From Willaertia magna (Eukaryota > Heterolobosea > Eutetramitea > Acrasida > Naegleriidae), in contig CADWAF010003865.1 of the NCBI GenBank assembly GCA_902984215.1, positions 1 through 46,882 on the forward strand: 46,882 nucleotides of DNA, in the 5' to 3' direction. A program made the position numbers and the translations under genes. Numbering within the stretch: the first letter of the stretch is position 1; each line of letters opens with the position of its first letter. The notes below the pieces were generated by a model, which saw only the letters and a list, made by a program, of their open reading frames with translations, was not told where the DNA came from and made no database searches. Of the stretch, positions 20,900 through 31,729 are shown in pieces.

Positions 20900-22951
20900 A
20901 TGAGCACTGAGATTAACCAAACGACGAGTGGTGTAGCTTCTTCATCAGAAAATTTTTGGGAACAAAGAAAGCAACAACTAATAGCACAAAAAGCTACCCA
21001 ACAACCAGTAGTTGAACAACAACAAACACCACAACCAAAACAAGAAAAATCTAAAGAAGTTGGTGAAAATAAGAAACAACAACAACCAAAGAATAATAAT
21101 AACCAACAACAAAAACATTATAAGAAGAGAGAAGGAGAGAAAAAGTTTTATAAAAATAATAATAGAAATAATCAAAAGAAAGAAACACAACCAAAACAAA
21201 ATGTACAAGAAGGAACTCAACAACCAGTAAATCCTGAAGATGCTGATTTCCAAACTGTTGTTTCAAACAAGGGTGGAAGAAGACCTGTATTTAAGAAGAA
21301 GAACTTTAAAAAGAAAGGAGAAAATAAACAACAAAAAGAAGGAGAAAAGAAAGAAAATAAACAAAAAGAAAATAAAGAAAAGGAAAATAAAGAAGAAAAG
21401 AAGAAGGTAGAAGAAGAAACCAAAGAACCTGTTATTATTCCTGCAAAAGTTAAGATATTTGTAGCTGAAAATAACACTTCACCTAATACTAATGATAACT
21501 CTTCTTGGGCATCTTTATTAAGAGGTTCATCCGAAGAAAAAGCAGAACTTGAAAGAGTTATTGATACTAATATTGTCGCATCTTCTTCCTCCGAAAAGAA
21601 GGCTTCTAAGCAACAACCAAATAAAAATAATAAGAATAAGAAACAACATTTAGTTGATACATCAAAAATAGAACAAGGAAAGAAAATGTTATCACACCCT
21701 GGAATTGAATTTGATGCTGATGAACAATTAATAGAACAAGGTGTTTTAATTCATCCAAGAGGAATAACAAATATTAGTAATTCTTGTTACATGAGTGCAG
21801 TATTACAATCATTATTATTTATTCCACAATTTTATTATTTATTTAAAAAGATTTCTAAATTACAATTAGATAATACTGTTTATCCATTGGCAAATAAGAT
21901 GGCTAGATTTGTTCGTGAATTTGCAGTTATGGATCGTAATGCTAAACATATAGATGCATCAGGAGATGTTTTAGTCCCAACTTATATTTTGGATTATATG
22001 CAAAAAGTAAATACAGACCAATTTATTTTAGGTACTCAACATGATGCTCATGAGTTTTTATGTTATTTATTAGAAACTCTTCATCAAGAATTAAGTAAAG
22101 TTAAACCTAATACTTCTAGTTCAGCAGATCAAGAAAAAGATGAAGCAACCAAGGAAAATGTTGAAAAGAAGAATGAATGGCAAGAAGTTGGTAAGAAGAA
22201 TAAACCAAATAATGTTAGAGAATTTGAAAATGGTGAATCAATGATTAGTCGTTTATTTAGTGGTAAATTAAAGAGTGTTGTTGATAAGATTGGTGAAAAT
22301 AGAGGAACTGCAATTATTGAACCATTCTATTCATTACATTTACCAATTAAAGATGATAACATTCATGGAGTAAGATATTCATTAAAGCAAATGAGTAAAG
22401 AAGAACAATTAGGTAATAAGAATTATCGTAGTACTAAAACAACAATTCAACAATTACCAAAAGTTTTATTCCTCCATTTAAAACGTTTTGATTACACTGA
22501 TGAAGGAGCTCAAAAGATTTCTAAGAAGATTAAATTTGATAATGAATTAGTTATGGATGAAAAGATTATTCCATCTATTAGAACTATTTCTGGAAAGAGT
22601 CAAGTTAAATATAAGTTAGTTGCTGTTATCTGTCATCACGGAAAGGAAGCAACAGGTGGTCACTATTCTACTTTTGTTCAACATGGATGTGGTAAATGGA
22701 TTCATATTGATGATACTAAAATTACAATTGTTTCTGATGCTCATGTATTAGAACAACAAGCTTATGTATTAGTTTATGTAGAAGGAGAACCAAAAGAAAA
22801 GTCACCTTTATTACAAAAGAAATTATCAGAGAAAAAGAAATCTGATAAAAAGAAAAAACAAGAAAAGAAAGAAAAACAAACATCATCCTCACCAAACACT
22901 ACCCCATCAACAACACAAACAACTCCTCAACAAACAACTCAACAACAATAA
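20900..22951 (+). CDS. USP10/Ubp3-like ubiquitin C-terminal hydrolase
   Basis: A 683-aa cysteine protease that removes ubiquitin. Residues 1-280 are a Lys/Gln/Asn-rich disordered tail. The USP domain begins with a Cys box (ITNISNSCYMSAVLQSLL, nucleophile Cys296). It continues with QHDAHEFLCYLLETLHQEL, the USP10-specific EWQEVGKKNK linker, a LPKVLFLHLKRFDY strand and a His box ending ATGGHYSTFVQ (catalytic His588) followed by WIHIDDTK (Asp604 or Asp605). The EW-E-VG-KNK block and the missing zinc finger match USP10/Ubp3, which works with G3BP/Bre5 in stress granules and vesicle traffic. The C-terminus is a Lys-rich then Thr/Gln-rich tail. Ser replaces the usual Thr before the nucleophile (NSC for NTC). 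Stop TAA. Confidence 0.88.
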   Translation: MSTEINQTTSGVASSSENFWEQRKQQLIAQKATQQPVVEQQQTPQPKQEKSKEVGENKKQQQPKNNNNQQQKHYKKREGEKKFYKNNNRNNQKKETQPKQNVQEGTQQPVNPEDADFQTVVSNKGGRRPVFKKKNFKKKGENKQQKEGEKKENKQKENKEKENKEEKKKVEEETKEPVIIPAKVKIFVAENNTSPNTNDNSSWASLLRGSSEEKAELERVIDTNIVASSSSEKKASKQQPNKNNKNKKQHLVDTSKIEQGKKMLSHPGIEFDADEQLIEQGVLIHPRGITNISNSCYMSAVLQSLLFIPQFYYLFKKISKLQLDNTVYPLANKMARFVREFAVMDRNAKHIDASGDVLVPTYILDYMQKVNTDQFILGTQHDAHEFLCYLLETLHQELSKVKPNTSSSADQEKDEATKENVEKKNEWQEVGKKNKPNNVREFENGESMISRLFSGKLKSVVDKIGENRGTAIIEPFYSLHLPIKDDNIHGVRYSLKQMSKEEQLGNKNYRSTKTTIQQLPKVLFLHLKRFDYTDEGAQKISKKIKFDNELVMDEKIIPSIRTISGKSQVKYKLVAVICHHGKEATGGHYSTFVQHGCGKWIHIDDTKITIVSDAHVLEQQAYVLVYVEGEPKEKSPLLQKKLSEKKKSDKKKKQEKKEKQTSSSPNTTPSTTQTTPQQTTQQQ

Positions 22952-23030
22952 TTTCCCCCTAGATTTTTAATTTTCCAAGCACTTTATAACAAACCATTTT
23001 AACTGTTAAAATAATAAAAAAAATAAAATA

Positions 23031-24236
23031 ATGGAACATTTTCAAATACTGTCTCCAATAACTAAAACAGCACATAGCTCTATCTTTTTAGTAAAGGACA
23101 AGAAAAGCAACGAATTGTTTGCTATGAAACAATTAAATGTACCAGATGATGAAAGTGATGAAGAGTTTGATGTCATTGATGTAGCTGGTGCTTACTCATC
23201 TGAAGACTACAGTACTTCCGATAGTGAAGATGACAATGTTAACACAATTGTTGAAAAAACAAGTCAATTACAAATAAGAATAGAAGAAAATAAAGATTCA
23301 AATATTGAACCACTTAATTCTACTGTTGACAAAGATGATGTCAATGATGATAATAACAGTGATTTACAAGAACAAGAAAATGAACATTTTATTAAAGACA
23401 AAATGAAAAGATTACATTTTAAATTTATTCAAAATGAAATACAAGCATTACAAATTATACAAAAAGGACCAAATATTTATAACGAAAATAATGAATTGAA
23501 TTGGCCATTTAATAATACTTTACCTAAAAAAATAAATAATGAAAATATAATACCTACATTTATGGACAATATTTGTAATTTAAAAAAAGTAATTGAAAAT
23601 GAAAAAGAACATTTATGTTGTTTAATTTTAGAATATGCTAATGTAGGAGATTTATTTACAGTAATTGAATATTTTGATAATCATGGTAAGAATGGTAGAA
23701 TGACAGAAAGTCAAGCAAGATTTTTCTTTAAACAAATAGTTAATGGAGTATTATATTTACATCGTTGTGGAATATGTCACAGAGATTTAAAGCCTGAAAA
23801 TATTTTAGTACATTTTAAAGATAAAAATGCAAAAATATATTTTAATGAAAATTATTTAAATTGTAAATTAAAAATTACAGATTTTGGTTTTTGTGGAATT
23901 TTAAAGAAAAGTAAAGAAATTACTTTGTTTAATGAATTAGTTGGAACAGAGAGTTGGGTAGCTCCAGAAGTTTTAAATAAAGAATTATATGATGGGTTGA
24001 AGGCTGATATTTGGTCATTAGGTTGTATTTTATATTCTTTATTAACAGGTTGTTTTGCTTTTGACCATGATAACTTTACAATACTTTCAAGAATGATACG
24101 TAATGTTGAAATTGTTTATCCAAAATTTTTAACAATAGACACTATTCAATTTTTGCAACAAATGATTTGTAAAAATCCAAACCAAAGATTAACAGTAGAA
24201 GAAATTTATGAACACCCTTGGATGAATAAAGATTAA
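23031..24236 (+). CDS. CAMK-type Ser/Thr protein kinase with acidic insert
   Basis: A 401-aa kinase. The ATP lysine is K33 (FAMKQL). An acidic insertion of about 85 residues (38-125, rich in Asp/Glu/Asn/Ser) separates it from the C-helix region. Then come LCCLILEYANVGDLFTVIE, the catalytic HRDLKPENI (H250, D252), DFGFCG (D284), an activation segment ending WVAPEVL, and KADIWSLGCILYSLLTG, with a closing NPNQRLTVEEIYEHPWM typical of CAMK/SNF1-like kinases. The glycine loop is unusual (ITKTAHSSIFLV lacks the GxGxxG glycines), so ATP binding may be altered. No regulatory domain follows the kinase fold. It lies 79 bp after USP10-like in the same direction with its own A-rich leader. Stop TAA. Confidence 0.85.
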   Translation: MEHFQILSPITKTAHSSIFLVKDKKSNELFAMKQLNVPDDESDEEFDVIDVAGAYSSEDYSTSDSEDDNVNTIVEKTSQLQIRIEENKDSNIEPLNSTVDKDDVNDDNNSDLQEQENEHFIKDKMKRLHFKFIQNEIQALQIIQKGPNIYNENNELNWPFNNTLPKKINNENIIPTFMDNICNLKKVIENEKEHLCCLILEYANVGDLFTVIEYFDNHGKNGRMTESQARFFFKQIVNGVLYLHRCGICHRDLKPENILVHFKDKNAKIYFNENYLNCKLKITDFGFCGILKKSKEITLFNELVGTESWVAPEVLNKELYDGLKADIWSLGCILYSLLTGCFAFDHDNFTILSRMIRNVEIVYPKFLTIDTIQFLQQMICKNPNQRLTVEEIYEHPWMNKD

Positions 24237-24364
24237 TATACTTTCAATAGTTTTTATTATTAGCTATAATAAACATTTAATAATTAATAGTGTTGGTAGT
24301 AGTGGAATAACAGGTTCTATTCTGTTAGTTGAAATCTAGTTTACAAGAATCAAATCCAAAAAAA

Positions 24365-26449
24365 ATGTCTTCCGAACCAATAACTACTTCAACTTCAAAT
24401 ATTTCATGCTACGAAGGAATTACCGATATTCATGCACTTAGAGAAGAGATTAGAAAGGTATTAACTAGAGGTATCCCACAAGATGAATTACCTCCTAAAC
24501 CAGTCGTTGAGAGAGATCCAAGTGTTCCTCATGCACCAACAAAGAATATTGATTTAATTTTAACAAAGGATGAACAAAAATTAGCAATTAAGAATGCATT
24601 GCGTTATTTTCCAAAGAAATTTCATAAAGAATTAGCGGAAGAATTTATTCATGAGTTAAAAACATATGGTCATGTTTATATGTATAGATTTAGACCAACA
24701 ACATTTGACATTAGAGCTTACACATTAGAAGATTATCCAGCGAAATCAAAACATGCAGCATCTATTATGTTTATGATATTTAATAATTTAGATAAGAAAG
24801 TAGCACAATATCCCCATGAATTAGTTACATATGGTGGTAATGGTAGTGTATTTTCTAATTGGGGACAATTTTTATTAGTTATGAAATATTTAAGTGAAAT
24901 GACAGATGAACAAACATTAGTAATGTATTCTGGACATCCATTAGGTTTATTCCCTTCAAATCCATGGAGTCCACGTGTAGTTATTACAAATGGTTTAACA
25001 GTACCAAACTATTCAACACGTGATGATTATGAAAAGATGTATGCAATGGGTAATACAATTTATGGACAAATGACAGCTGGTAGTTATTGTTATATTGGAA
25101 GTCAAGGAATTGTTCATGGTACAACCTTAGTTATCTTAAATGCTGGTAGAAAGTATTTAGGTCTTGAAGATTTATCAGGCAAAGTATTTGTTACAAGTGG
25201 TTTAGGAGGGATGAGTGGAGCCCAACCAAAAGCTGGTGTAATTAGTGGATGTATTTCAGTTGTTGCAGAGATTAATCCATCTGCATTAAATAAGAGATTA
25301 GAACAAGGATGGTTAGCTGAAAGTGCTGGAAGTGATGTAGAGAAGTGTGTTGAAAGAATTAAACAGGCAAGAAAAAATAAGGAAGTTGTTTCTATTGGTT
25401 ATTTAGGTAATGTTGTAGATTTATGGGAAAGATTAGCTGAAGAAGATGAATTATTAGTTGAATTAGGTAGTGATCAAACAAGTTTACACAATCCATTTGC
25501 TGGTGGTTATTATCCAGTTGGTAAAACATTTGAAGAAGCTAATCAAATTATGAAAGATAATCCTCAATTATTTAAAGAATTAGTTCAACAAAGTTTAGTT
25601 AGACAAGTTAGTGCAATTAATAAATTGACAAAGAAAGGAATGAAGTTCTGGGATTATGGTAATTGTTTCTTATATGAGGCAAGAAATGCTGGTGCAGATA
25701 TTGTAAAAGAAGGTGGTGACTTTAAATATCCAAGTTATGTTCAAGATATTATGGGTAACATCTTTGCATTAGGATTTGGACCATTTAGATATATTTGTAC
25801 ATCAAATGATCCAAAAGATTTAGAAACAGCAGATAAGATTGCAACACAAGTAATTGAGGAATTAAGAAAGACATCTCCACCAAAATCTACTCAACAATAT
25901 GATGATAATTACAGATGGATTGTTCAAGCAGCTGAACATAAATTAGTTGTTGGTTCCCAAGCAAGAATTTTATATTCTGATATTGAGGGAAGAATGAAGA
26001 TATCTTTGGAATTTAATAAAGCAATTAGAGAAGGAAGAATTAAGGGACAAATTGTATTAAGTAGGGACCATCACGACGTCTCAGGAGCAGATAGTCCTTT
26101 CAGAGAAACTTCAGATATGTATGATGGTTCTAATAAGACTGCTGACATGTCAGTTCATACTTTTGTTGGAAATGCAATAAGAGGAACAACCTATTGTGCA
26201 TTACACAATGGAGGAGGTGTTGGTTTTGGTTTGGCAATAAATTGTGGTTTTGGTTTAGTTCTTGATGGAACAGAAGAGGCAGATGAAAAAGTAAAAGGTA
26301 TTATGCTTTGGGATGTTTCTAATGGTATTACAAGAAGAAGTTGGTCAGGTAATGAAAATGCCTATGAAGCTATTGAAAGAGCAATGGAATTACATCCAAA
26401 TCTTAAAGTAACATTGCCTGAGAAGTGTGACTTTGATTTTGATATTTAA
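24365..26449 (+). CDS. hutU: Urocanate hydratase (urocanase)
   Basis: A 694-aa enzyme converting urocanate to 4-imidazolone-5-propanoate in histidine breakdown, using tightly bound NAD+. Family hallmarks are present: VTYGGNGSVFSNW, MYSGHPLGLFPS, the NAD-binding region VTSGLGGMSGAQPKAG, WDYGNCFLYEARNAGADI with its conserved Cys, and DHHDVSGADSPFRETS near the C-terminus. Length is usual for eukaryotic urocanase (about 670-700 aa). The start is the ATG at 24365 after AAAAAA; the frame upstream lacks ATG. No targeting peptide is apparent, so it is probably cytosolic. Stop TAA. It is not linked to other histidine-degradation genes here. Confidence 0.95.
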   Translation: MSSEPITTSTSNISCYEGITDIHALREEIRKVLTRGIPQDELPPKPVVERDPSVPHAPTKNIDLILTKDEQKLAIKNALRYFPKKFHKELAEEFIHELKTYGHVYMYRFRPTTFDIRAYTLEDYPAKSKHAASIMFMIFNNLDKKVAQYPHELVTYGGNGSVFSNWGQFLLVMKYLSEMTDEQTLVMYSGHPLGLFPSNPWSPRVVITNGLTVPNYSTRDDYEKMYAMGNTIYGQMTAGSYCYIGSQGIVHGTTLVILNAGRKYLGLEDLSGKVFVTSGLGGMSGAQPKAGVISGCISVVAEINPSALNKRLEQGWLAESAGSDVEKCVERIKQARKNKEVVSIGYLGNVVDLWERLAEEDELLVELGSDQTSLHNPFAGGYYPVGKTFEEANQIMKDNPQLFKELVQQSLVRQVSAINKLTKKGMKFWDYGNCFLYEARNAGADIVKEGGDFKYPSYVQDIMGNIFALGFGPFRYICTSNDPKDLETADKIATQVIEELRKTSPPKSTQQYDDNYRWIVQAAEHKLVVGSQARILYSDIEGRMKISLEFNKAIREGRIKGQIVLSRDHHDVSGADSPFRETSDMYDGSNKTADMSVHTFVGNAIRGTTYCALHNGGGVGFGLAINCGFGLVLDGTEEADEKVKGIMLWDVSNGITRRSWSGNENAYEAIERAMELHPNLKVTLPEKCDFDFDI

Positions 26450-26641
26450 ATGGATTTATTTTATGAAATTTTTGTGATCAACCTTTACAATAAATGGAGT
26501 TAAATCGTATTATATTTGTAAATGGTTTGCAGTATCAACTAATTTAGAAAAAACCGGCCATTGTAACACGGATGCAAAGGACGTCCGTAAAAACGCAGGT
26601 TTATAGAAATTGAGGCCTTGTCAATTAAAAAAAATCTAGTC

Positions 26642-28666
26642 ATGCTATTCTTCAGGTTCATTAAACTCAGGGAAGAAGAAGATTATCAACAACAAGCCAT
26701 AGGTGTTCCAAGTTTTCCGAACACCTCAAATAATACATCCACTTCTCTAGCTAAAGAACCAACCTCTTCTTACTCTTCTTTTCTAAATGATACTAATGAA
26801 CATGAATTAATTTTTAATACCGGCGTTACCCCATCCAAACCTACTACAACAATAGTTAATGAAGGAGTAAATGTAATTAGAAAAACACCAAAGAAAAGAG
26901 TTAAATTTTCATCGGAACATCAAAATACCACTACTTCTATTCTACCCTTTATGCAAATCTTTCAAGATGAAAATATGTATCCTAGACTATTAGCCTTTCT
27001 ACCCTATTCAACAACCTTATTATTTAGTTATTCATGTAAAGAATTTAATAACATGTCAAAGAAATATAGTCCTTATATCTACTGTATGAATCAATTTATT
27101 CAATGGTATCATCAAGTGTGTGTTGTCATGTTAACAAACGCAAATCAAAATTTACAACAATTTCCATTCTTAAAATCCATTCATGTAATTGCTAGAAGTT
27201 GTGTAACACAATTAATAATGAATGAAATATTTCATTTAAATATTAATTTATTTAAAAATTGGAGTAATAATTATTCAACAATATTTAATTCATTATTAAT
27301 GACAAATAATCAAATAGTTGAAGAATATAATTATTTATGTATACCAACTAAAAATGATTTATTTAATAGATTTTTAAAAATTAAAAAATTAATTGAATAT
27401 TATTCTTCACAAAATAAATATTTTCAAGAATTATGTAATTTCTTATTAGGTAAAATGCAAATTATTGAAATGAAACAAGTTAAAGGTATTCAAAGTAATG
27501 GAATTATATCTGTTATACAAATAATACCTGATTTGCAAAATTTAGAAGAAAAGGTATTTATTACACAAAATTTAATGAAAACAATAATTAATCAAAAACA
27601 AGTAATTATTTATCAAATGATTATAGGTACTAATTCTTTACAATATTCTAATTTTTTAGGTTTAAATAGTAAAAGAATGGTTATTGTAAGAATGTCAGGT
27701 ACAAATAGATTTGAATTTAATGAATTAATTTTATTTAAATTGTGTCAATTAAGTGGTGTTATAACAAATGATATTAAAATGTCAGTAATTGAAATGTTTC
27801 AATTTTTATCTATTTGTGGTACTTTTGAAACTTTAACATCAATCATTAATCAATATATCAATCATAAAAAGAATAATATACCTATTATTGTAAATAATGA
27901 ATTAATTGATATCAAAAATAGAGAAGATGATCCTGAATTAAAATCTATTGATTTTATTACTTCTACTTTTTTAAAACAATATGTTTTTGATTTAACTAAT
28001 TTATCAAGTACAAGAATTTATTTATTAGAACTTTTAATTAACATGACAAATCAATTATTGTGTGATATACAATTTATTGATATTACAACTAAATTATTAA
28101 ATTATAATTCTAAAAAATTTGAATACGATAAAATTATAAATAGAATTACAAATGTATTTGGTAGAGAACTTAGTTTTAAATTATTAGGTTCTTTTATTGA
28201 ATCTACTTTAAATTCAACTGTTAGAATGTCTATAGAAATTAATAAGAAAATATCTGGTGAAATTTTATTTAATTATAGTGGTTTTATTAATTTTGTAACA
28301 AAAGAACCTGAACATATTATTAATTTAAAAATTAGAACAAATCATTCAAAAATTGCTTCATTATTAGGAATTAAAGAAGATAGAGATGTTTTAATTTTAT
28401 CTAACCAAACTATAAATCATAGAATTGTAAAGAATTTAAGTGAAATGTTAGAGTTAGGTTCTAATTTAAGTGAACATGAATTAATTTTCTTTTTAATTGC
28501 TTGTTGTTGTAGTGTTGCAAAGTATCACTACTCAGATGATGTCAAAACAGCTTATACAGTGAATGTTGTTGACTTTAACACTGTTCCAAATTATTTAGCT
28601 CTAGTTTCACAATATTTGTCAAAAACACTTCAATGTACTTCTACTATCAGTTGTAATAATAAATAA
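26642..28666 (+). CDS. Large helical protein, possible F-box start
   Basis: A 674-aa protein of unknown function. Residues 1-90 are Ser/Thr-rich and disordered with a basic patch (KTPKKRVKF). Residues about 97-125 (MYPRLLAFLPYSTTLLFSYSCKEFN) have the spacing of a weak F-box: a Pro, a Leu-rich helix, then a Cys-Lys-x-Phe. The remainder is a long helical region rich in Ile, Leu, Asn and Lys with no recognised repeats, ending in a Cys-rich stretch (LIACCCSVAKY). The start is the ATG at 26642; the frame extends 24 bp upstream only with TTG. It is convergent with the ankyrin gene, 32 bp apart. Stop TAA. It may be an orphan or a lineage-specific adaptor. Confidence 0.6.
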   Translation: MLFFRFIKLREEEDYQQQAIGVPSFPNTSNNTSTSLAKEPTSSYSSFLNDTNEHELIFNTGVTPSKPTTTIVNEGVNVIRKTPKKRVKFSSEHQNTTTSILPFMQIFQDENMYPRLLAFLPYSTTLLFSYSCKEFNNMSKKYSPYIYCMNQFIQWYHQVCVVMLTNANQNLQQFPFLKSIHVIARSCVTQLIMNEIFHLNINLFKNWSNNYSTIFNSLLMTNNQIVEEYNYLCIPTKNDLFNRFLKIKKLIEYYSSQNKYFQELCNFLLGKMQIIEMKQVKGIQSNGIISVIQIIPDLQNLEEKVFITQNLMKTIINQKQVIIYQMIIGTNSLQYSNFLGLNSKRMVIVRMSGTNRFEFNELILFKLCQLSGVITNDIKMSVIEMFQFLSICGTFETLTSIINQYINHKKNNIPIIVNNELIDIKNREDDPELKSIDFITSTFLKQYVFDLTNLSSTRIYLLELLINMTNQLLCDIQFIDITTKLLNYNSKKFEYDKIINRITNVFGRELSFKLLGSFIESTLNSTVRMSIEINKKISGEILFNYSGFINFVTKEPEHIINLKIRTNHSKIASLLGIKEDRDVLILSNQTINHRIVKNLSEMLELGSNLSEHELIFFLIACCCSVAKYHYSDDVKTAYTVNVVDFNTVPNYLALVSQYLSKTLQCTSTISCNNK

Positions 28667-28698
28667 TTACAATAATAATGTATTTTTATTTACAAAAT

Positions 28699-30234
28699 TT
28701 ACAATTCACACTTTATGTTTTTTGCTGAAATTCTTTTAGTGTACAATGCAGAACTTTTTATGCCTAGAAAAACTTGAGAGTAAAAGGATGTCATTTGAAG
28801 TAAATCATCCACTTTCTCTTTACAATTATTTCTCAATTCATAATTTACATAAGGATTATCATAAAATTCCATAATACATTGAGATATCTTTCTTATTACC
28901 TCATTATTTATGGAGTTTCTTGGTGAGCTAGGTGAATTTGGTGAACTAGGTGTGAGGGCTGAAAATAATCCATTAACCCTTCCCTCTTCTCTTATCATCA
29001 TCATTACTGCACAGTGAAAAGGTGTATTCTTTTCTTCATCTTGTTGATTTATAAATTGACAATATTTTGATTTCTCAATATCTTTCATTAAAAGTAAAAT
29101 TTGTTGTATAATCTCAACATGACCTCCTTCGCATGCCAAATGCAAAGAATTCTTGCCGTATTTATCAGTTGCCATTAACATTTCTTGATAAACCTCTTTC
29201 TCTATCATTAAAGCACATAAACTTAAAAATTTTGAATTTCCAACTTGACAGGCAACTTGAATTATATTTCTTCCTCTAGCTATATCTACATCTGTTTGTT
29301 TCCATTTATTTAAACCAATCTTTGCAATCTCCTCTTCAATTAAAATACTATAACACAAATAATCATCAACAATTGAATTAGTCGTTTGTACATTTCTCAC
29401 AAGAGGAATGGTAGTAGTTAACAACTCTTGAGATTTAGAAAAATGCCTTCGCTGTAGTTGCTTAGCACTACTACTATTACTACAACCTTTTTCTTCAGCC
29501 TTCTGATAAGGGATAGCGCAACTTCTTGAAGCATTCCTAGGTGATAGTAGATTAATAGGTACTACTGCTGATGAAACAATAGCTGCCCCTAATGGAGTGT
29601 TACCATTTTCATCCTTCATTAACTTTGCATTATTATTTAATAAGAACTTTATAGCTGTAAGATCGCATTCCTTAGCTGCAATATGTAAACAAGTCTCTGA
29701 ACTATTAGTTTTTGTATTCACAATGTCAGTACCAAAGATTTGTATAAGTAACTTCATTGCCTCATAGTTTCTGAATTTAAAGGCTACATGGAATGGTGTC
29801 CTTCCGTAACAATCTCTAATCTCCACTAATTGTTTAGCATTCTTTACAGAAGCTAATATCATTATACAATCCATTGCATTATTAGCTATTGCTAAGTGAA
29901 GGGGAGTTGCAGAAACACTGTCTCTAATTTTAACATCTATATCTTTTATATCTAATAATCGCATAAGTATTTGACTTTGGTTTTTACTACAGGCCCTATG
30001 TATTGGAGATAATTTATTATTATCTAATTGGTTTACGTTAAATTGTTTTGAGTTGTTTGATTTTGACTTTTCCGCCAAAAGTATTTCTAGGCTTTCTAAA
30101 TCTCCAATGTAACAAGCATCTGAGACATTTTGTAGCCAACTGTTATTGTTTTTAATTATTGTATTATTGTTATCTTGGGGATGAATTGTGGTGATTGTGG
30201 GTATGGATATTGTCGTTTCGATTGATGCTGGCAT
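28699..30234 (-). CDS. Ankyrin-repeat protein, 511 aa
   Basis: Ankyrin repeats are visible in two blocks. Block one (residues about 35-215) holds about five repeats, including LSPIHRACSKNQSQILMRLL, ATPLHLAIANNAMDCIMIL, RTPFHVAFKFRNYEAMKLL, ETCLHIAAKECDLTAIKFL and GNTPLGAAI. Block two (residues about 320-420) holds NIIQVACQVGNSKFLSLC, KNSLHLACEGGHVEIIQQIL and NTPFHCAVM. They are separated by a basic Ser-rich linker of about 100 residues. The C-terminal 90 residues are Ser/Pro-rich then helical. No enzymatic or membrane domain is present, so a protein-binding scaffold is likely. Stop TAA. The ATG at 30234 is in a good context. Confidence 0.85.
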   Translation of the reverse strand: MPASIETTISIPTITTIHPQDNNNTIIKNNNSWLQNVSDACYIGDLESLEILLAEKSKSNNSKQFNVNQLDNNKLSPIHRACSKNQSQILMRLLDIKDIDVKIRDSVSATPLHLAIANNAMDCIMILASVKNAKQLVEIRDCYGRTPFHVAFKFRNYEAMKLLIQIFGTDIVNTKTNSSETCLHIAAKECDLTAIKFLLNNNAKLMKDENGNTPLGAAIVSSAVVPINLLSPRNASRSCAIPYQKAEEKGCSNSSSAKQLQRRHFSKSQELLTTTIPLVRNVQTTNSIVDDYLCYSILIEEEIAKIGLNKWKQTDVDIARGRNIIQVACQVGNSKFLSLCALMIEKEVYQEMLMATDKYGKNSLHLACEGGHVEIIQQILLLMKDIEKSKYCQFINQQDEEKNTPFHCAVMMMIREEGRVNGLFSALTPSSPNSPSSPRNSINNEVIRKISQCIMEFYDNPYVNYELRNNCKEKVDDLLQMTSFYSQVFLGIKSSALYTKRISAKNIKCEL

Positions 30235-30819
30235 TTGTTAATTAGTTTTTTTTGTTATTTGAATTTTCTGCGAATTTTATTAATTCAAAATGTAATGCAA
30301 TTCTTCTTGTTTTGGGCAGAAATACTCTTTTTAGGCTGGATTGTCAATGGACCTTTAAGTCGAAAAATTGTTGAGGAAGGTTTTTTGTTACGAAAAAACA
30401 ATGTTTCCATATTTTAATTTTATTATTTTTAATGTTTATGACATGGAGTCCTCCAGATTTGTTGTGTTTTTGGTGCTTTAAGAAATGTTTAACATTTAAA
30501 GACATCCTTAGTATTTCTTCAGTGAACCAAATGTTGCAAAGATCTGTCGGGGTTGTTTGATAATATTTCCAGGCAACAATGTGTTGCATTGTCTGCGATA
30601 ATTGCTGTTTGATTGAATTTTAATCCTTAAGTTTTTAAATTGTGTTTTGCATTCAACCACCATATTGAATTCAAGCTTCAAACAAATCTTTCAATTCTAT
30701 CTTTAATGCACTGGGAATGACCTCATTCAACAAAAAAATTATTATAAAATCTTAAAATTAAAAACCTTTGCTTCAAAAAAAATAAGTAAATATTAATAAG
30801 CGATTTATTAAATAATAAA
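30235..30819. promoter_or_regulatory. Intergenic region between divergent genes
   Basis: A 585-bp gap between the starts of the ankyrin protein and eIF6 genes. It contains an 81-codon minus-strand frame (30344-30589) that I do not support as a gene. No RNA gene or repeat was seen. The 100 bp before eIF6 are A-rich as at other starts here. Confidence 0.4.
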
Positions 30820-31554
30820 ATGGCAACCAGAACTCAATTCCAAAATAGCAGTGATATTGGAGTATTTTCAGTCTTAACTAATACTTATTGTTTAGTTGCA
30901 CAAGGAACAAGTGCTAACTTTTATACATCATTTGAAACAGAATTAGCAGATCATATTCCTGTAGCTTATGCAACAATTGCAGGATGTAGAGTTATCGGAA
31001 CATTATGTGCAGGTAATAGAAAAGGATTAGTAGTCCCATCAACAACAACAGACCAAGAATTATTACATTTAAGAAACGTATTACCAGAAAATGTAAAAGT
31101 AAATCGTGTAGAAGATAGATTATCAGCATTAGGTAATTGTATTGCTTGTAATGACCATGTTGCTTTAATACATAAAGATTTAGATAAAAATACAGAAGAA
31201 ATTATACAAGATACTTTAGGAGTAGAAACTTTCCGTACATCAATCAATGGAAATCCATTAGTTGGAAGTTATTGTGTATTTAGCAATCAAGGAGGATTAG
31301 TCCACCCAAAAACTTCAATCAAAGAGCAAGATAAATTAAGTTCCCTTTTACAAGTACCTATCGTTGCTGGTACTGTAAATAGAGGTTCTGAATCTATTGG
31401 TGCAGGTTTAGTCGTTAACGATTGGGCTGCATTCACTGGTTTAAACACAACAAGTACAGAAATTTCAGTTATTGAATCGATATTCAATTTGAAAGGAAGT
31501 AAGGCAAATGCTATTGTTTCTGATTTAAAGGACTCTTTAATTGATTCCCTCTAA
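30820..31554 (+). CDS. EIF6: Translation initiation factor eIF6
   Basis: A 244-aa, nearly all-globular protein matching eIF6, the anti-association factor that binds the 60S ribosomal subunit and is needed for its biogenesis. Recognisable segments are the N-terminal [86 protein letters not shown], and [20 protein letters not shown] followed by NDWAAF. Five pseudo-repeats of the pentein fold fit the length (about 245 aa in eukaryotes). No intron. Stop TAA. The A-rich leader ends in AAA before the ATG. Confidence 0.97.
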   Translation: MATRTQFQNSSDIGVFSVLTNTYCLVAQGTSANFYTSFETELADHIPVAYATIAGCRVIGTLCAGNRKGLVVPSTTTDQELLHLRNVLPENVKVNRVEDRLSALGNCIACNDHVALIHKDLDKNTEEIIQDTLGVETFRTSINGNPLVGSYCVFSNQGGLVHPKTSIKEQDKLSSLLQVPIVAGTVNRGSESIGAGLVVNDWAAFTGLNTTSTEISVIESIFNLKGSKANAIVSDLKDSLIDSL

Positions 31555-31729
31555 ATAAATACTTCTAAGTTTTCATCCTTACTCTGCGCAAAATACTTTT
31601 ACGCCTTATTATGAAATTTCTCATTTCTTAATGACATTTGCCCACCTGAGTAAAAGAGACTTTTAAAATCAATCAAATCAATTGTCATTGGTAATTACCA
31701 TTTTTTAAAATCATTAAATAAAAAAATTA

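Noticed and set aside
20978..21477. Several minus and plus ORFs inside the USP10-like gene
   Set aside because: Shadow frames of the low-complexity Lys/Gln/Asn-rich N-terminal region.
30344..30589. 81-codon minus-strand frame in the ankyrin-eIF6 gap
   Set aside because: Lies in the promoter region of both genes, has no recognisable domain and no supporting context.
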